From the NCBI GenBank assembly GCA_903900155.1, contig CAIUMD010000020.1:1-64000 (forward strand): a stretch of 64,000 nt of DNA. Direction: 5' to 3'. A program made the position numbers and the translations under genes. The stretch's first letter is position 1, and each line of letters starts with the position of its first letter. Shown one piece after another: positions 46,501 through 53,732 of this stretch. Below the pieces are notes generated by a model that was not told where the DNA came from, did no database searches, and saw nothing but the letters and a program-made list of their open reading frames with translations. The stretch comes from an uncultured Caulobacterales bacterium (GTDB taxonomy: Bacteria > Pseudomonadota > Alphaproteobacteria > Caulobacterales > Caulobacteraceae).

Positions 46501-47927
46501 AGATTCTTGATCTGATCGGCGGTCATGGCCGCGATCTGGGTGTCGGCCAGTTCACCGATGTCGGTCGTCGACAGGCCGGCCACCTGCTGGGTGGTCAGGC
46601 CCTTGATCTGGCTCGCGGTCAGGCCGGCGACCTGCGTGGCGTCCAGCGCCGAGATGTTGCCGGTCGTGATGCTGGTCAGCTGGGCCGTGCTCAGCGCGCC
46701 GATCTGGGTCGCTGACAGCTCGCCGATGTCGGTGGTCGTCAGCGCCTTAAGCTGGCTGATGGTGACGCCCTTGACCTGGTCGGTCGTCAGGGCCGCAACC
46801 TGGGTGAGGTCCAGGCCCGAGAAGGCGCCCGTGGTCAGCGCGCCCAGCTGGGTCGCCGACAGCGCCCCCACCTGGGTGTTGGCCAGTTCGCTGATGTTGG
46901 TGGCGTCCAGCGCGGCCAGCTGCTGGGTCGTCAGCGCCTTGATCTGGGTTTCGTTCAGCGCGCCGACCTGGGTGGCGTCCATCGCCTTGAAGGCCGAGGT
47001 CGTCAGGGCCGCGACCTGGGTCGTGGCCAGGGCGGCGACCTGGGTGGTGGCCAGGGCTGAGGCCTGGGTCGTGGCGAGCAGCGCGACCTGGGCGGTGGTC
47101 AGAGCACCGACCTGCGTCGTAGTCAGCTCACCGATGTCGGTGGCGTTCAGCGCCTTGATCTGGTCGGCGGTGACGGCCTTGATCTGGTTGGCCGACAGAC
47201 CGCCCATCTGGGTGGCGTCCAGGGCCGAGAAGCTGGCGGGCTTCAGCGAGGCGATCTGCTGGGTCGTCAGGGCGCCGACCTGGGCGGCCGACAGCTCGCC
47301 GATGTCGGTCGCGTTCAGCCCATTGATCTGGCTGGTGGTCAGCGATGCGATCTGGTTGGTGCTGAGGGCCGAGATCTGGGTCCCGTCCATCGCCGAGATG
47401 TTGGTCGCCGACAGCGCGGTCAGGCGGTCGGTCGAAAGATAGGAGATCTGGGCGCCCGACATCTCGCCGATGTCGGTGGTCGAAAGGCCCTTCACCTGGG
47501 CGACCGTCAGACCCTTGACCTGGGTCTCGTTGAGTTGGCCGACCTGGGTGGCGTCCAGCCCCGAGAAGTTGGTGGCCGACAGAGCGCCGATCTGGGTCGA
47601 GGTGAGGACGGCGATATGCGAGGTGTCGAGCGCCGCCAGCTGGGTCGAGGTGAGCGCGGAAACCTGGTTGGTCGAAAGCTGCGTGAGCTGGGTGACGTCG
47701 AAGGTCACCGAAGTGGCGAACTTCGGGATCTGCGTCGTGGTGAGCGCCTTGACCTGGGTCGCGCTGAGCGCGGCGACCTGGGTGTCGGCGAGCGCGCCGA
47801 TGCCCGTCGCGCTGATGGCGGCGATCTGTGATCCGTTGAGGGACTGAATTTCGGTGGTGGACAGGCCTTGAATAGCCGTGACCGACAGAGCCGAAATCTG
47901 CCCGACCGAGAGACTCGAGATCGCCAT
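40518..47927 (-). CDS. Giant octapeptide-repeat protein (2,469 aa), predicted solenoid
   Basis: The protein is one uninterrupted array of 8-residue units with pattern Q/D/N-V/I-x-x-L-T/S-x-T, from MAISSLSVGQISALSVTAIQ to the end QSLSDAQIVSYLNVT. Hydrophobic residues occupy positions 2 and 5, Ser/Thr/Ala/Asp most others; Cys is absent, and Trp, Pro and His are nearly so. Units group as blocks of 7 octads (typically opening DIGEL and containing FSALDAT and QIKGLT) plus a 10-octad block (marked by QIGGLT-type octads), making a 31-octad, 248-residue super-unit present about ten times. No Sec signal, lipobox, RTX nonapeptide, membrane anchor or autotransporter domain is visible. AAGGA before the ATG supports the start. 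I do not recognise a characterised family. A long solenoid that is exported by an atypical route or stays inside the cell, and is O-glycosylated by the neighbouring GT41 enzyme, is my inference. Confidence 0.85.
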   Translation of the reverse strand: MAISSLSVGQISALSVTAIQGLSTTEIQSLNGSQIAAISATGIGALADTQVAALSATQVKALTTTQIPKFATSVTFDVTQLTQLSTNQVSALTSTQLAALDTSHIAVLTSTQIGALSATNFSGLDATQVGQLNETQVKGLTVAQVKGLSTTDIGEMSGAQISYLSTDRLTALSATNISAMDGTQISALSTNQIASLTTSQINGLNATDIGELSAAQVGALTTQQIASLKPASFSALDATQMGGLSANQIKAVTADQIKALNATDIGELTTTQVGALTTAQVALLATTQASALATTQVAALATTQVAALTTSAFKAMDATQVGALNETQIKALTTQQLAALDATNISELANTQVGALSATQLGALTTGAFSGLDLTQVAALTTDQVKGVTISQLKALTTTDIGELSATQIGALSTAQLTSITTGNISALDATQVAGLTASQIKGLTTQQVAGLSTTDIGELADTQIAAMTADQIKNLSTSNVSALNSTQVAALANTQVAALTVAQVKALNATDIGELSAAQVGAMTTSQIAALATTQASALSSTQIGGLTSAQAGAITTTNLVVLDATQMGALDSTQLKGMTTQQLAALTTTNIGDLAATQVGMLSTAQLGAITSTSFSALNGTQMAAITTDQLKGLTASQIKGLNATDVGELSTTQIAALSTSQLSAMTTGSLSAMDATQMAALTASQIKGLTTSQLQGLSTTDIGELTTTQIGALTADQIKALSTSNISALADTQVAVLTATQMKGLTTAQLGALSATDIGELADTQVQALSNAQLAALNQTAVKSLSVTQIGALSASQVGAFSASNLSAMDATQMGALTAAQIKGLTVDQVKGLNATDIGELATTQVAALGATQLAALTTGAFTALDATQMGALTETQMKSLTTSQLRAMSATDIGELADTQVKALTTAQVSQLTDTGFAALNATQVAALETTQIKALTATQLKNLSTTDIGEFTSTQIGSLTVDQIKSLSAANISAMDATQVSALVNTQLQALNATQLKSLTTTDIDELSSTQIGALTAAQITGLASTQVQELSTTQIGGLTSTQLGAITSTNLTLMDSTQLGALTTAQLKGLTTQQAAALTSTNVGALADTQIQGLSGAQVAALSTGSFSALSATQVAALNETQVKAITASQIKALNATDIGELTTTQIGQLTTSQIAALTTTSFSALDATQFSALTTAQLKGVTIDQVKNLSTTDVAELTTTQIGALSVDQVKSLTATNLSALDATQTAALTVTQMKGLTTQQLSGLTTTDISELADTQVGALSASQIAALNVNDLTTTQIQGLSTTLIGALGATKFAAWDATQVGALATTQMKGLTTSQLAALSATDVGELADTQVAALAATQLAALSTGSFSALSATQMAGLNETQIKGITASQLKALTTTDIGELSTTQVSQLTTSQIAALTDTAFSALDATQVASLSVTQMKAVTATQLKSLTATDVGELATTQVAALSVDQIKSLSAASISALADTQVAALANTQIQALSATQLKGLSVTDIDELSSAQVGALSALQIGSLAGTQVQELSTTQIGGLTATQLGAISTTNVQLLNDTQIGALTTAQLKGLTAQQAAALTSTNVAALADTQVQALSTAQIGALTTTSFSALNGTQVAALSADQVKGITATQLKNLTTTDVGDLATTQIQALSTSQIAALTATAFSAMDATQVGSLTATQIKGLTVDQLKNMTTTDIGELATTQIQALSSSQLAALTTGNLSALDATQMASLTVTQVKGLTNAQIQSLNTTDIGELVDTQVAALSAAQVGALATTQAAQLSTTQMGSLASTQIAGLTTSALQALDATQMGSLTANQLKGLTTQQAASLRATDVAELADTQIGALSATQLAALTTTAFSALDATQMAALNESQIKGLTTLQVKNLTATDISELADTQVKALTGTQLSSLTTTSFSALDGTQVAALTVTQIKSIATSQIAALNATDVGEFTTTQIQALTADQIKNLSAASVSALADTQVAVLANTQIQALSATQLKGLSVTDIDEMSSTQIGALSNLQVGALALTQLQELSTTQIGGLTASQISAISSTNFNQLNDTQIAALSADQVKGLTTSQMAGLSATSIGAMADTQVQALTSTQLAGMTSGGFSSLNSTQVAVLTSTQLKGLTTAHMKGLTTTDIGELADTQIQALSAAQIGAMTTSAFSAMDATQMAALNATQIKGITVDQIKNLTTTDIAEMTTGMIQSLATSQLVALSVTNLSAMDATQMGSLATTQIKALTGDQVKGLTATDIGELTTAQIGALNTAQVVLLNATQAGELSVTQIGALATTQIAAMTATTFSSLNDTQVAALNETQVKAITTSQLGAMNTTDVAQFVGTQIGALTTQQLQSISSANLSALDATQSAALTTSQVKALTASQLKGLTATDVADLAGTQLASLATTQLAQLSTDVIASLSTTQIGQLETTQLPGLTATQLDYLSTTNIEAMTSTQANSLTQSQVQSLSDAQIVSYLNVT
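40518..47927 (-). repeat. Hierarchical DNA repeat: 24 bp within 168/240 bp within 744 bp
   Basis: The same marker (CGATGTCGG or close variants, the DIGEL/DIDEL/DISEL octad opening each 10-octad block) begins at 47132, 46388, 45644, 44900, 44156, 43421, 42677, 41933 and 41189. Steps are 744 bp in every case except 735 bp between 44156 and 43421, where one octad is shortened to DLTTT (three residues lost). All unit lengths are multiples of three, which also keeps long frames open on the other strand. Copies differ at many positions, so the amplification is not recent. Confidence 0.9.
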
Positions 47928-48120
47928 ACACTCATCCTTGCTGATGAACGCGCCCCAGCGCGCGCTCGAAGCAATTTGAAGACGCCCCCCAACGCAAGCG
48001 CCTCAATCAAGCCAAACTACGGCCCGACGGGCGTAACCTTATTTCCTTTCCAAGTCCTTTCAACGAGACATGCAGCCGCAGACGACGTCCGTGCGTTCGC
48101 ACACCTCTAGACGTGGCAAC

Positions 48121-48154
48121 TTCGGACGTATGAAGTCCGAAAAATCCTTATAAG
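48121..48154 (-). promoter_or_regulatory. Operator-like palindrome and -10-like box upstream of the giant gene
   Basis: TTCGGAC (48121-48127) and GTCCGAA (48135-48141) are perfect 7-base arms around GTATGAA. Read toward the giant gene, a TATAAG at 48152-48147 lies just upstream of it, so the dyad would sit near the transcription start, about 200 bases before the ATG. The 387 bases 47928-48314 hold no gene. Confidence 0.4.
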
Positions 48155-48314
48155 ACAAGGGTGATCAGCAAAGCTCGCGAGAACCACGCCTATGCCTGCC
48201 CCTTCAAGATTCTCCTAACGGGCGACTAACGCACAGCGGTTTTGGACGCCTTTGAGGCCCTAAACGGCTCTTCGCGGCCGTTTACAGTTGAACACGCGAT
48301 TCGCGAGTCACCCT

Positions 48315-50627
48315 CTACCCAACCGGGAGGAGCTCGAAACTGGCGACCAATCCATCGACCGAGGAGTTGGAAATCCAGACGTCGAATACTCCGGGTTCGG
48401 CGATCCAATAGTCATTGTCGCCGACGAACATCAGGTGCTGTCGCTTCAGCTCGAACCTCACCTCCCGTTCGGCGCCCGGCGCCAGGGAGACGCGCTGGAA
48501 GCCCTTCAGCTCGCGCACCGGCCGGGTGCGGCTGGCGACCCGGTCCCTGATGTACAGCTGAACGACATGGTCACCGTGAAGGTTGCCGCTGTTCCTGACC
48601 TTGGCGGTCACGTGCAGCGTGTCGTTCCAGGCCAGCCGCGGCGTCGACAGCTTCATGTCGGTGACGTCGAACCGCGTGTAGCTGAGGCCGAAGCCGAACG
48701 GGTAGAGCGCGTCGTTGCGGATCGAGCGCCAGCGGGCCTTGTACTCCTGGCCGTTCGGATCGGCGGGCGCGGGACGCCCCGTGGTGCGGCCGTTGTAGAA
48801 GAACGGCTCCTGACCGCTGTCGATCGGGAAGCTGACCGGCAGCCTGCCCGAGGGGTTCACCGCGCCGAACACCACGTCGGCGACGGCGTTGCCCATCTCG
48901 CTGCCCAGGAACCAAGTGGCCAGGATCGCCGGCGCGTCGCGGACCACGCCCTCCAACTGGATGGCCCGGCCGTGGCGCAGCAGGACGATGGTCGGCTTGC
49001 CCGCAGCAGCGATCGCTTCCGCGAGCCGCATCTGCACCGGCGGGATGCGGATGTCGGTGCGCGACTTGGCCTCACCCGTCATGTCCTGGCTCTCGCCGAC
49101 GGCCAGCAGGACGATGTCGGCGGCCTGGGCGGCGGCGACCGCGCGTTCGAAGCCGCCGGCGATCGTCGTCTCGACCTCGCAGCCGCGCTCGACGATCAGG
49201 CTGTTCGGATCGGCCATCTGGGCGCGCAGGCCGGTGGCCAGGTCGACGTTCAGGCGGCGGTCGGCGAAGAAGCCGCCCCAGGCGCCCAACACGTTGTCGC
49301 GATCATCCGCAAACGGACCAATGAGCGCCAGGCGCTTGCCGGCGCGCGGCAGCGGCAGCAGCGCCCCGCCATTCTTAAGCAAGTCGTTCTTCAGCAGCAC
49401 GATCGAGCGCGCGCCGGACTCGCGGCTCAGGGCGCGCATGGCCGGCGTGGCGGTGCGCTGGGCCTCGGCCTGCGGGTCCAACGAGCGGTAGGGATTGTCG
49501 AAGAGGCCGATGGCCTCCTTCAGCGCCAGCACCCGGCGCACCGAGGCGTCGACCACCGCCATCGGCACCGCGCCCGACGACACGAGCTCGGGCAGGTAGC
49601 GGATGTAGAGGCCGCTCTGCATGCTCATGTCGACCCCGGCCAGGATCGCCAGGCGGGCGGCGTCGCGATCGTCGGCGGCGAAGCCGTGGGCCACCAACTC
49701 TTGGTCGGCCGTGTAGTCCGAGATGACGACGCCCTTGAAACCCCACTCCCCGCGCAGGATGTCGGTCAGCAGCATCTTGTTGGCGGTGGCCGGCACGCCG
49801 TTGACGTCGTTGAAGGCCGACATGGTGGTCAAGGCGCCGGCCGCGAAGGCGGCCTGGAAAGGCGGCAGATGCACCTCGCGCAGGGTGGCGTCCGACAGCT
49901 CGACGGAATTGTATTCCAGCCCCGCCGTCACCGCGCCATAGGCGGCGAAGTGCTTGGGCGTGGCCAGCATGCTGTCGTCGGCCTTGAGGTCCTTGCCCTG
50001 GAAGCCGCGCACGCGGGCGGCGGCCAGCACCTCGCCCAGGAACACGTCCTCGCCCGAGCCCTCGGCCACCCGGCCCCAGCGCTGGTCGCGAGCCACATCG
50101 ACCATCGGCGCGAACGTCCAGTGCAGGCCGGCGGCCGTGGCCTCCAGCGCCGTGGCGCGGGCGGTGCGCTCGGCCAGGTGCGGGTCGAAGCTGGCGGCCT
50201 CGGCCAGCGGGATCGGGAACACGGTGCGGAAGCCGTGGATCACATCGGCGGCGAACAGCAGCGGGATCTTCAGGCGCGAGCCCTCGACCGCGGCCTTCTG
50301 GGTGTCGCGCGCGGCCTGGGCGCCGACGCCGTTGAACAGCGCGCCGATTCGCCCGGCCTTCACCTCGGCGGTCAGGGTCTGGGCGTTGCGGATGTTGACC
50401 AGCGGATTCATGTCGCCGATCGGCGGGCGGATCATGTCGGCGAAGACCGACAGCTGGCCGGCCTTCTCCTCGATGGTCATCTGGGCCAGCAGGCGTTCGA
50501 CACGATCCGAGGCGCGAGCGAAGGCCTTGGGGGCGGTGACGGCCAGGCCCGCCAGGGCGGCCGCGCCGGACAGGAAGGCGCGTCGGCTCGGCCCGGCGGG
50601 GCCGCCGTTCGTCGTCTTCAAAGCCAT
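48315..50627 (-). CDS. bglX: Exported beta-glucosidase, glycoside hydrolase family 3 (BglX-like)
   Basis: The 770-residue protein has a Tat-type signal (SRRAFLSGAAALAGLAVTAP, cleavage after AFA), so it is exported folded. GH3 motifs are clear: IPLLFAADVIHGFRTVFPIP, TPKHFAAYGAV, and GFKGVVISDYTADQELVAHG with the nucleophile Asp in SDY. The second domain (LIGPFADDRDNVLGAWGG) and a C-terminal FN3-like domain (LYIRDRVASRTRPVRELKGF) complete the BglX layout. It releases terminal glucose from beta-glucosides in the periplasm. It lies upstream of the giant repeat gene on the same strand, but 387 bases apart, so a separate unit is likely. Confidence 0.94.
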   Translation of the reverse strand: MALKTTNGGPAGPSRRAFLSGAAALAGLAVTAPKAFARASDRVERLLAQMTIEEKAGQLSVFADMIRPPIGDMNPLVNIRNAQTLTAEVKAGRIGALFNGVGAQAARDTQKAAVEGSRLKIPLLFAADVIHGFRTVFPIPLAEAASFDPHLAERTARATALEATAAGLHWTFAPMVDVARDQRWGRVAEGSGEDVFLGEVLAAARVRGFQGKDLKADDSMLATPKHFAAYGAVTAGLEYNSVELSDATLREVHLPPFQAAFAAGALTTMSAFNDVNGVPATANKMLLTDILRGEWGFKGVVISDYTADQELVAHGFAADDRDAARLAILAGVDMSMQSGLYIRYLPELVSSGAVPMAVVDASVRRVLALKEAIGLFDNPYRSLDPQAEAQRTATPAMRALSRESGARSIVLLKNDLLKNGGALLPLPRAGKRLALIGPFADDRDNVLGAWGGFFADRRLNVDLATGLRAQMADPNSLIVERGCEVETTIAGGFERAVAAAQAADIVLLAVGESQDMTGEAKSRTDIRIPPVQMRLAEAIAAAGKPTIVLLRHGRAIQLEGVVRDAPAILATWFLGSEMGNAVADVVFGAVNPSGRLPVSFPIDSGQEPFFYNGRTTGRPAPADPNGQEYKARWRSIRNDALYPFGFGLSYTRFDVTDMKLSTPRLAWNDTLHVTAKVRNSGNLHGDHVVQLYIRDRVASRTRPVRELKGFQRVSLAPGAEREVRFELKRQHLMFVGDNDYWIAEPGVFDVWISNSSVDGLVASFELLPVG

Positions 50628-50698
50628 GGAATCCCCCAGGGACGCTTCACGAGGCGCGCAAACTCGCCGCTAACGCCGCCCGGCGCAACCGCGCTCGC

Positions 50699-52036
50699 CT
50701 ATTCGGCGGGGTGCAACTCGGCTTCGGCCGGGACGCGAGCGGCGTTGTAGACCTCCAGGTCCAGGATCCCTTCCCGCTTGGCGACGATGGTCGGGACCAG
50801 GGCCTGGCCGGCGACGTTCACGGCGGTGCGACCCATGTCCAGGATCGGGTCGATGGCCAGCAGCAGGCCCGCGCCTTCCAGCGGCAGGCCCAGGGTCGAC
50901 AGCGTCAGGGTCAGCATCACCGTCGCGCCGGTCAGGCCCGCGGTGGCGGCCGAGCCGATCACCGAGACGAAGACGATCAGGAAATAGTCCGACCAGGCCA
51001 GGCGCACGCCGAAGAACTGGGCCACGAAGATCGCGGCGATGGCCGGATAGATGGCCGCGCAGCCGTCCATCTTGGTGGTCGAGCCCAGCGGCACGGCGAA
51101 GGCGGCATAGGCGCGCGGCACGCCCAGGCCGGTCTCGGTCACCGCTTCGGTCACCGGCAGGGCGCCGACCGACGAGCGCGAGACGAAGCCCAGCTGGATC
51201 GCCGGCCAGGCGCCCTGGAAGAACTTCACCGGGTTCAGGCCGTTCAGCGCCAGGATGGTCGGGTAGACGACCAGCAGCACGAGGCCAAGGCCGATATAGA
51301 TCGCCCCGGTGAACGCGCCCAACTGCCCCAGGGTGGTCCAGCCGTACTGGGCCACGGCGTTGCCGAACAGGCCGATGGTGCCGATCGGGGTCAGGCGGAT
51401 CACCCACCACAGCACCTTGCGCACGATGGCCAGGGCCGAGGCGTTGAACTTCAGGAAGGTCTCGCCCGCCTCGCCGACCTTCAGGGCCGCGACGCCGGTG
51501 ACCAGCGAGATGACCACGATCTGCAGCACGTTGAACGACAGGCCCGTCGTCGCCGCGCCGTCGGTGATCTTGGTCGAGGCGGCCAGCCCCAGGTTGTTGC
51601 TCGGGACGAGACCCTTCAGGAAGTCGAGCCACGAGCCATGGGTCTGGGGCGCCTTGGCGGCGGCCGCCTCGACCGTGGCATGCAGGCCCGGCTGCAGGAT
51701 CAGGCCCAGAGCGATGCCGATCAGCACCGCGATCAGGGCGGTGACCGCGAACCAGAACAGGGTGCGCCAGACCAGGCGCGCGGCGTTCTGCAGCTGGGCG
51801 ATGTTGGCGATCGAGGCGACGAAGGCCGTGAACACCAGCGGCGGCACAAGCGTGCGCAGCAGCTGGACGAAGATAACGCCGACCTGATGCAGGGTCTCGG
51901 CCAGGGCGTAGCCCGCCTGCCCTTCCGCCGGTCCCAGGGTGCGCGCCAGCAGGCCCAGGCCCAGGCCCACAGCCATGGCGGCCAGCACCTGGACTCCGAA
52001 CCCGCTGATGAAGCGACTGCTCTTGGCTGCGACCAT
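50699..52036 (-). CDS. Dicarboxylate/amino acid:cation symporter (DAACS family)
   Basis: The 445-residue polytopic protein starts at the ATG at 52036, which has GAGGA at ideal spacing; an upstream ATG at 52066 would add ten residues. Family motifs are present: FLKFNASALAIVRKVLWWVI, SRSSVGALPVT as the serine-rich loop before TM7, and LGSTTKMDGCAAIYPAIAAI then GLTGATVMLTLTLSTLG. These proteins import C4-dicarboxylates, glutamate or aspartate with Na+ or H+. The C-terminus GQALVPTIVAKREGILDLEV is typical. It is a stand-alone gene downstream of nothing obvious and upstream of bglX (stop at 50699). Confidence 0.93.
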   Translation of the reverse strand: MVAAKSSRFISGFGVQVLAAMAVGLGLGLLARTLGPAEGQAGYALAETLHQVGVIFVQLLRTLVPPLVFTAFVASIANIAQLQNAARLVWRTLFWFAVTALIAVLIGIALGLILQPGLHATVEAAAAKAPQTHGSWLDFLKGLVPSNNLGLAASTKITDGAATTGLSFNVLQIVVISLVTGVAALKVGEAGETFLKFNASALAIVRKVLWWVIRLTPIGTIGLFGNAVAQYGWTTLGQLGAFTGAIYIGLGLVLLVVYPTILALNGLNPVKFFQGAWPAIQLGFVSRSSVGALPVTEAVTETGLGVPRAYAAFAVPLGSTTKMDGCAAIYPAIAAIFVAQFFGVRLAWSDYFLIVFVSVIGSAATAGLTGATVMLTLTLSTLGLPLEGAGLLLAIDPILDMGRTAVNVAGQALVPTIVAKREGILDLEVYNAARVPAEAELHPAE

Positions 52037-52234
52037 GGTCGGTCCTCGACGAAATAACTCGGCCATAAATGTCGTGCGGCGAAGTGGGAATTACGAGCGC
52101 GGTTTTTCGGGAGGCCCTGAGAGGAAAACTGATCTGCCTAAGGAGGCGGCAGCAACTTCTCGTGATGCTCGCGCGCGCCCCTCGACAGGACTCGGCCGCA
52201 GGTCGCAACTGCCCGCGCGGCAAGGGGGGCGGAC

Positions 52235-53362
52235 ATGCGGGTGGCGGACTATGCGAGCGCGGCGGCTTTGGAAATGCCCGCGACAGGGTCCCAGCGCGCC
52301 GTCGGACCCGACCTGCTACGCGCTCTCGCCGTGCTGATGGTCATGCTGTGGCACCTGCCCCGCCCCGCCCGCGTCGGCGTGCTGCCCGATATCTGGCCGT
52401 GGGGCTGGCTGGGCGTCGATGTGTTCTTTGTCCTCTCCGGTTACCTGATCGGCGGCCAGCTGATGGCGCGTCTCGCCAAGGGCCAGGGCGTCGACTTCGC
52501 CGACTTCTACCTGCGCCGCGCCTTCCGGATCCTGCCGGCGTTCCTCGTGGTGCTGGCGCTTTACCTGCTGGTCCCGACCATGCGCGAGGGCAAGGACATG
52601 CTGCCGGCCTGGCGGTTCCTGACCTTCAGCATGAACTGGAACCTGGACGGCAAGGCCGCCGGCACGTTCAGCTCGGCCTGGTCGCTGTGCGTGGAGGAAT
52701 ACTTCTACCTCTTGGCGCCACCGGTCCTGCTGGCCCTGCGCGGCCGGGCCCGGTGGATCGGCCTGGCCGTGGCCGGGGCGATCCTGATCGGCGGCATGGC
52801 GTTGCGGGCGAAGCTTTATCTGGATGCGCCGGACCTGCCGTGGAACCTCTACATGGCGCGGCTCTATTATCCGACCTGGGTGCGGCTGGACGGCCTGCTG
52901 CTGGGCGTGCTGCTGGCGGCGGGGCGCACCTTCCAGCCGAAAGCCATGGCCCGCTGGCTGCCAGCCTGGGCGGCGCTGCTCGGCGGGCTCGTCCTCCTGG
53001 CCGGGGCGCTGCTGGTGATCAAGGACCAGGGCCCCGCGCTGGACTTCGCCGGCGCGACCTTCGGCTATCCGATGTTCTCGCTGGCCGTGGCGCTGCTGCT
53101 GTCGGCCGCCCTGGACGCCGAGCCCTGGCTGGCGAAAGTCCCCCTGCCCGGTGTCGCGGCCCTGGCGACGCTGTCCTACAGCCTCTACCTGGTCCACAAG
53201 CCCGTCTACACGCTGGACAAGGCGTGGCTGGGATCGGAGGCCCTGGCGGGCTGGCCGGCCTTCACGCTTTATGGCTGCACGGCGCTGGTCGCGGCCCTGG
53301 CCTTGCACCACGTCGTCGAGCGGCCGTTCCTGGCGCTGCGCGACCGGGTCCTGAAGCGCTAG
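52235..53362 (+). CDS. Acyltransferase 3 family membrane protein (OafA-like)
   Basis: The 375-residue protein has about ten membrane helices and the family signatures: GPDLLRALAVLMVMLWHLPR with the catalytic His, GVDVFFVLSGYLIGGQLM, RRAFRILPAFLVVL and WSLCVEEYFYLLAPPVLLAL. Such enzymes O-acetylate (or otherwise acylate) lipopolysaccharide, exopolysaccharide or other surface sugars. Its target is not identifiable. A polysaccharide-modification role fits the carbohydrate-related genes nearby, but it has no operon partners. Its end overlaps the end of a degraded adaptor gene on the other strand by four bases. Confidence 0.9.
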   Translation: MRVADYASAAALEMPATGSQRAVGPDLLRALAVLMVMLWHLPRPARVGVLPDIWPWGWLGVDVFFVLSGYLIGGQLMARLAKGQGVDFADFYLRRAFRILPAFLVVLALYLLVPTMREGKDMLPAWRFLTFSMNWNLDGKAAGTFSSAWSLCVEEYFYLLAPPVLLALRGRARWIGLAVAGAILIGGMALRAKLYLDAPDLPWNLYMARLYYPTWVRLDGLLLGVLLAAGRTFQPKAMARWLPAWAALLGGLVLLAGALLVIKDQGPALDFAGATFGYPMFSLAVALLLSAALDAEPWLAKVPLPGVAALATLSYSLYLVHKPVYTLDKAWLGSEALAGWPAFTLYGCTALVAALALHHVVERPFLALRDRVLKR

Positions 53363-53545
53363 CCTTTCAGCTTCACCTTCACCGTCGTCGACAGGCCCGG
53401 CCGCAGGCGCGCGACCTGCGCCTGGCCCAGGCCGATGAGAATCCGCACCGGCGCGCGCTGGACGTAGTCGCCAGGGCTCGGCCCGCCGGTCGCTGACCAT
53501 GCCGTCGATCGGCGAAACGATCGCCGCGTGGGTCTGGCCCTGGCC
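53359..53545 (-). pseudogene. Remnant of an EmrA/HlyD-type membrane-fusion protein (C-terminus)
   Basis: Read leftward, frame-shifted pieces give IVSPIDGMVSDRRA and then PGDYVQRAPVRILI and LRPGLSTTVKVKLKG, which line up with the end of EmrA-type adaptors (barrel motif SPIDGxVxxRxxxxGDYV and ending LRPGMxVxVKV). The pieces are out of frame with each other and no upstream part is present, so it is a decayed fragment. An intact pump gene is not adjacent. Confidence 0.6.
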
Positions 53546-53666
53546 TTCAACGATGTCTTCCGGGTGATGGCGGGCCGTTCCTGGCGGCCTTGGTCATAGC
53601 CCTGTTCTGCAAGCCCCCGCCCCTCGCCGGCGCCCCGCCCCCGCCCCCGCCAGACGCTCACTGAAC

Positions 53667-53698
53667 AAAAAACCCCGGGAGGATGAACCTCCCGGGGG
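53667..53698 (-). terminator. Rho-independent terminator of the sugar transporter gene
   Basis: On the minus strand CCCCGGGAGG, loop TTCAT, CCTCCCGGGG (10-bp perfect stem) is followed by TTTTTT. It ends the leftward MFS gene (stop at 53733). Confidence 0.92.
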
Positions 53699-53732
53699 CG
53701 CTTGCAGGTAGTTCTCGTGTCCTTTGAGAGGC

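Noticed and set aside
40290..46715. Very long rightward open frames (865 and 1,160 residues) opposite the giant repeat gene
   Set aside because: They arise because every repeat unit is a multiple of three bases and stop-free in several frames. Their translations are Arg/Gly/Gln-rich mirror repeats with no ribosome-binding sites. The leftward frame is longer, begins after AAGGA and has a sensible protein composition.
40518..47927. CRISPR array
   Set aside because: The 24-bp units are contiguous with no unique spacers and translate as a single protein frame.
40518..47927. RTX toxin/adhesin or autotransporter
   Set aside because: No GGxGxD nonapeptides, no Sec signal and no C-terminal barrel or type I secretion motif are visible.
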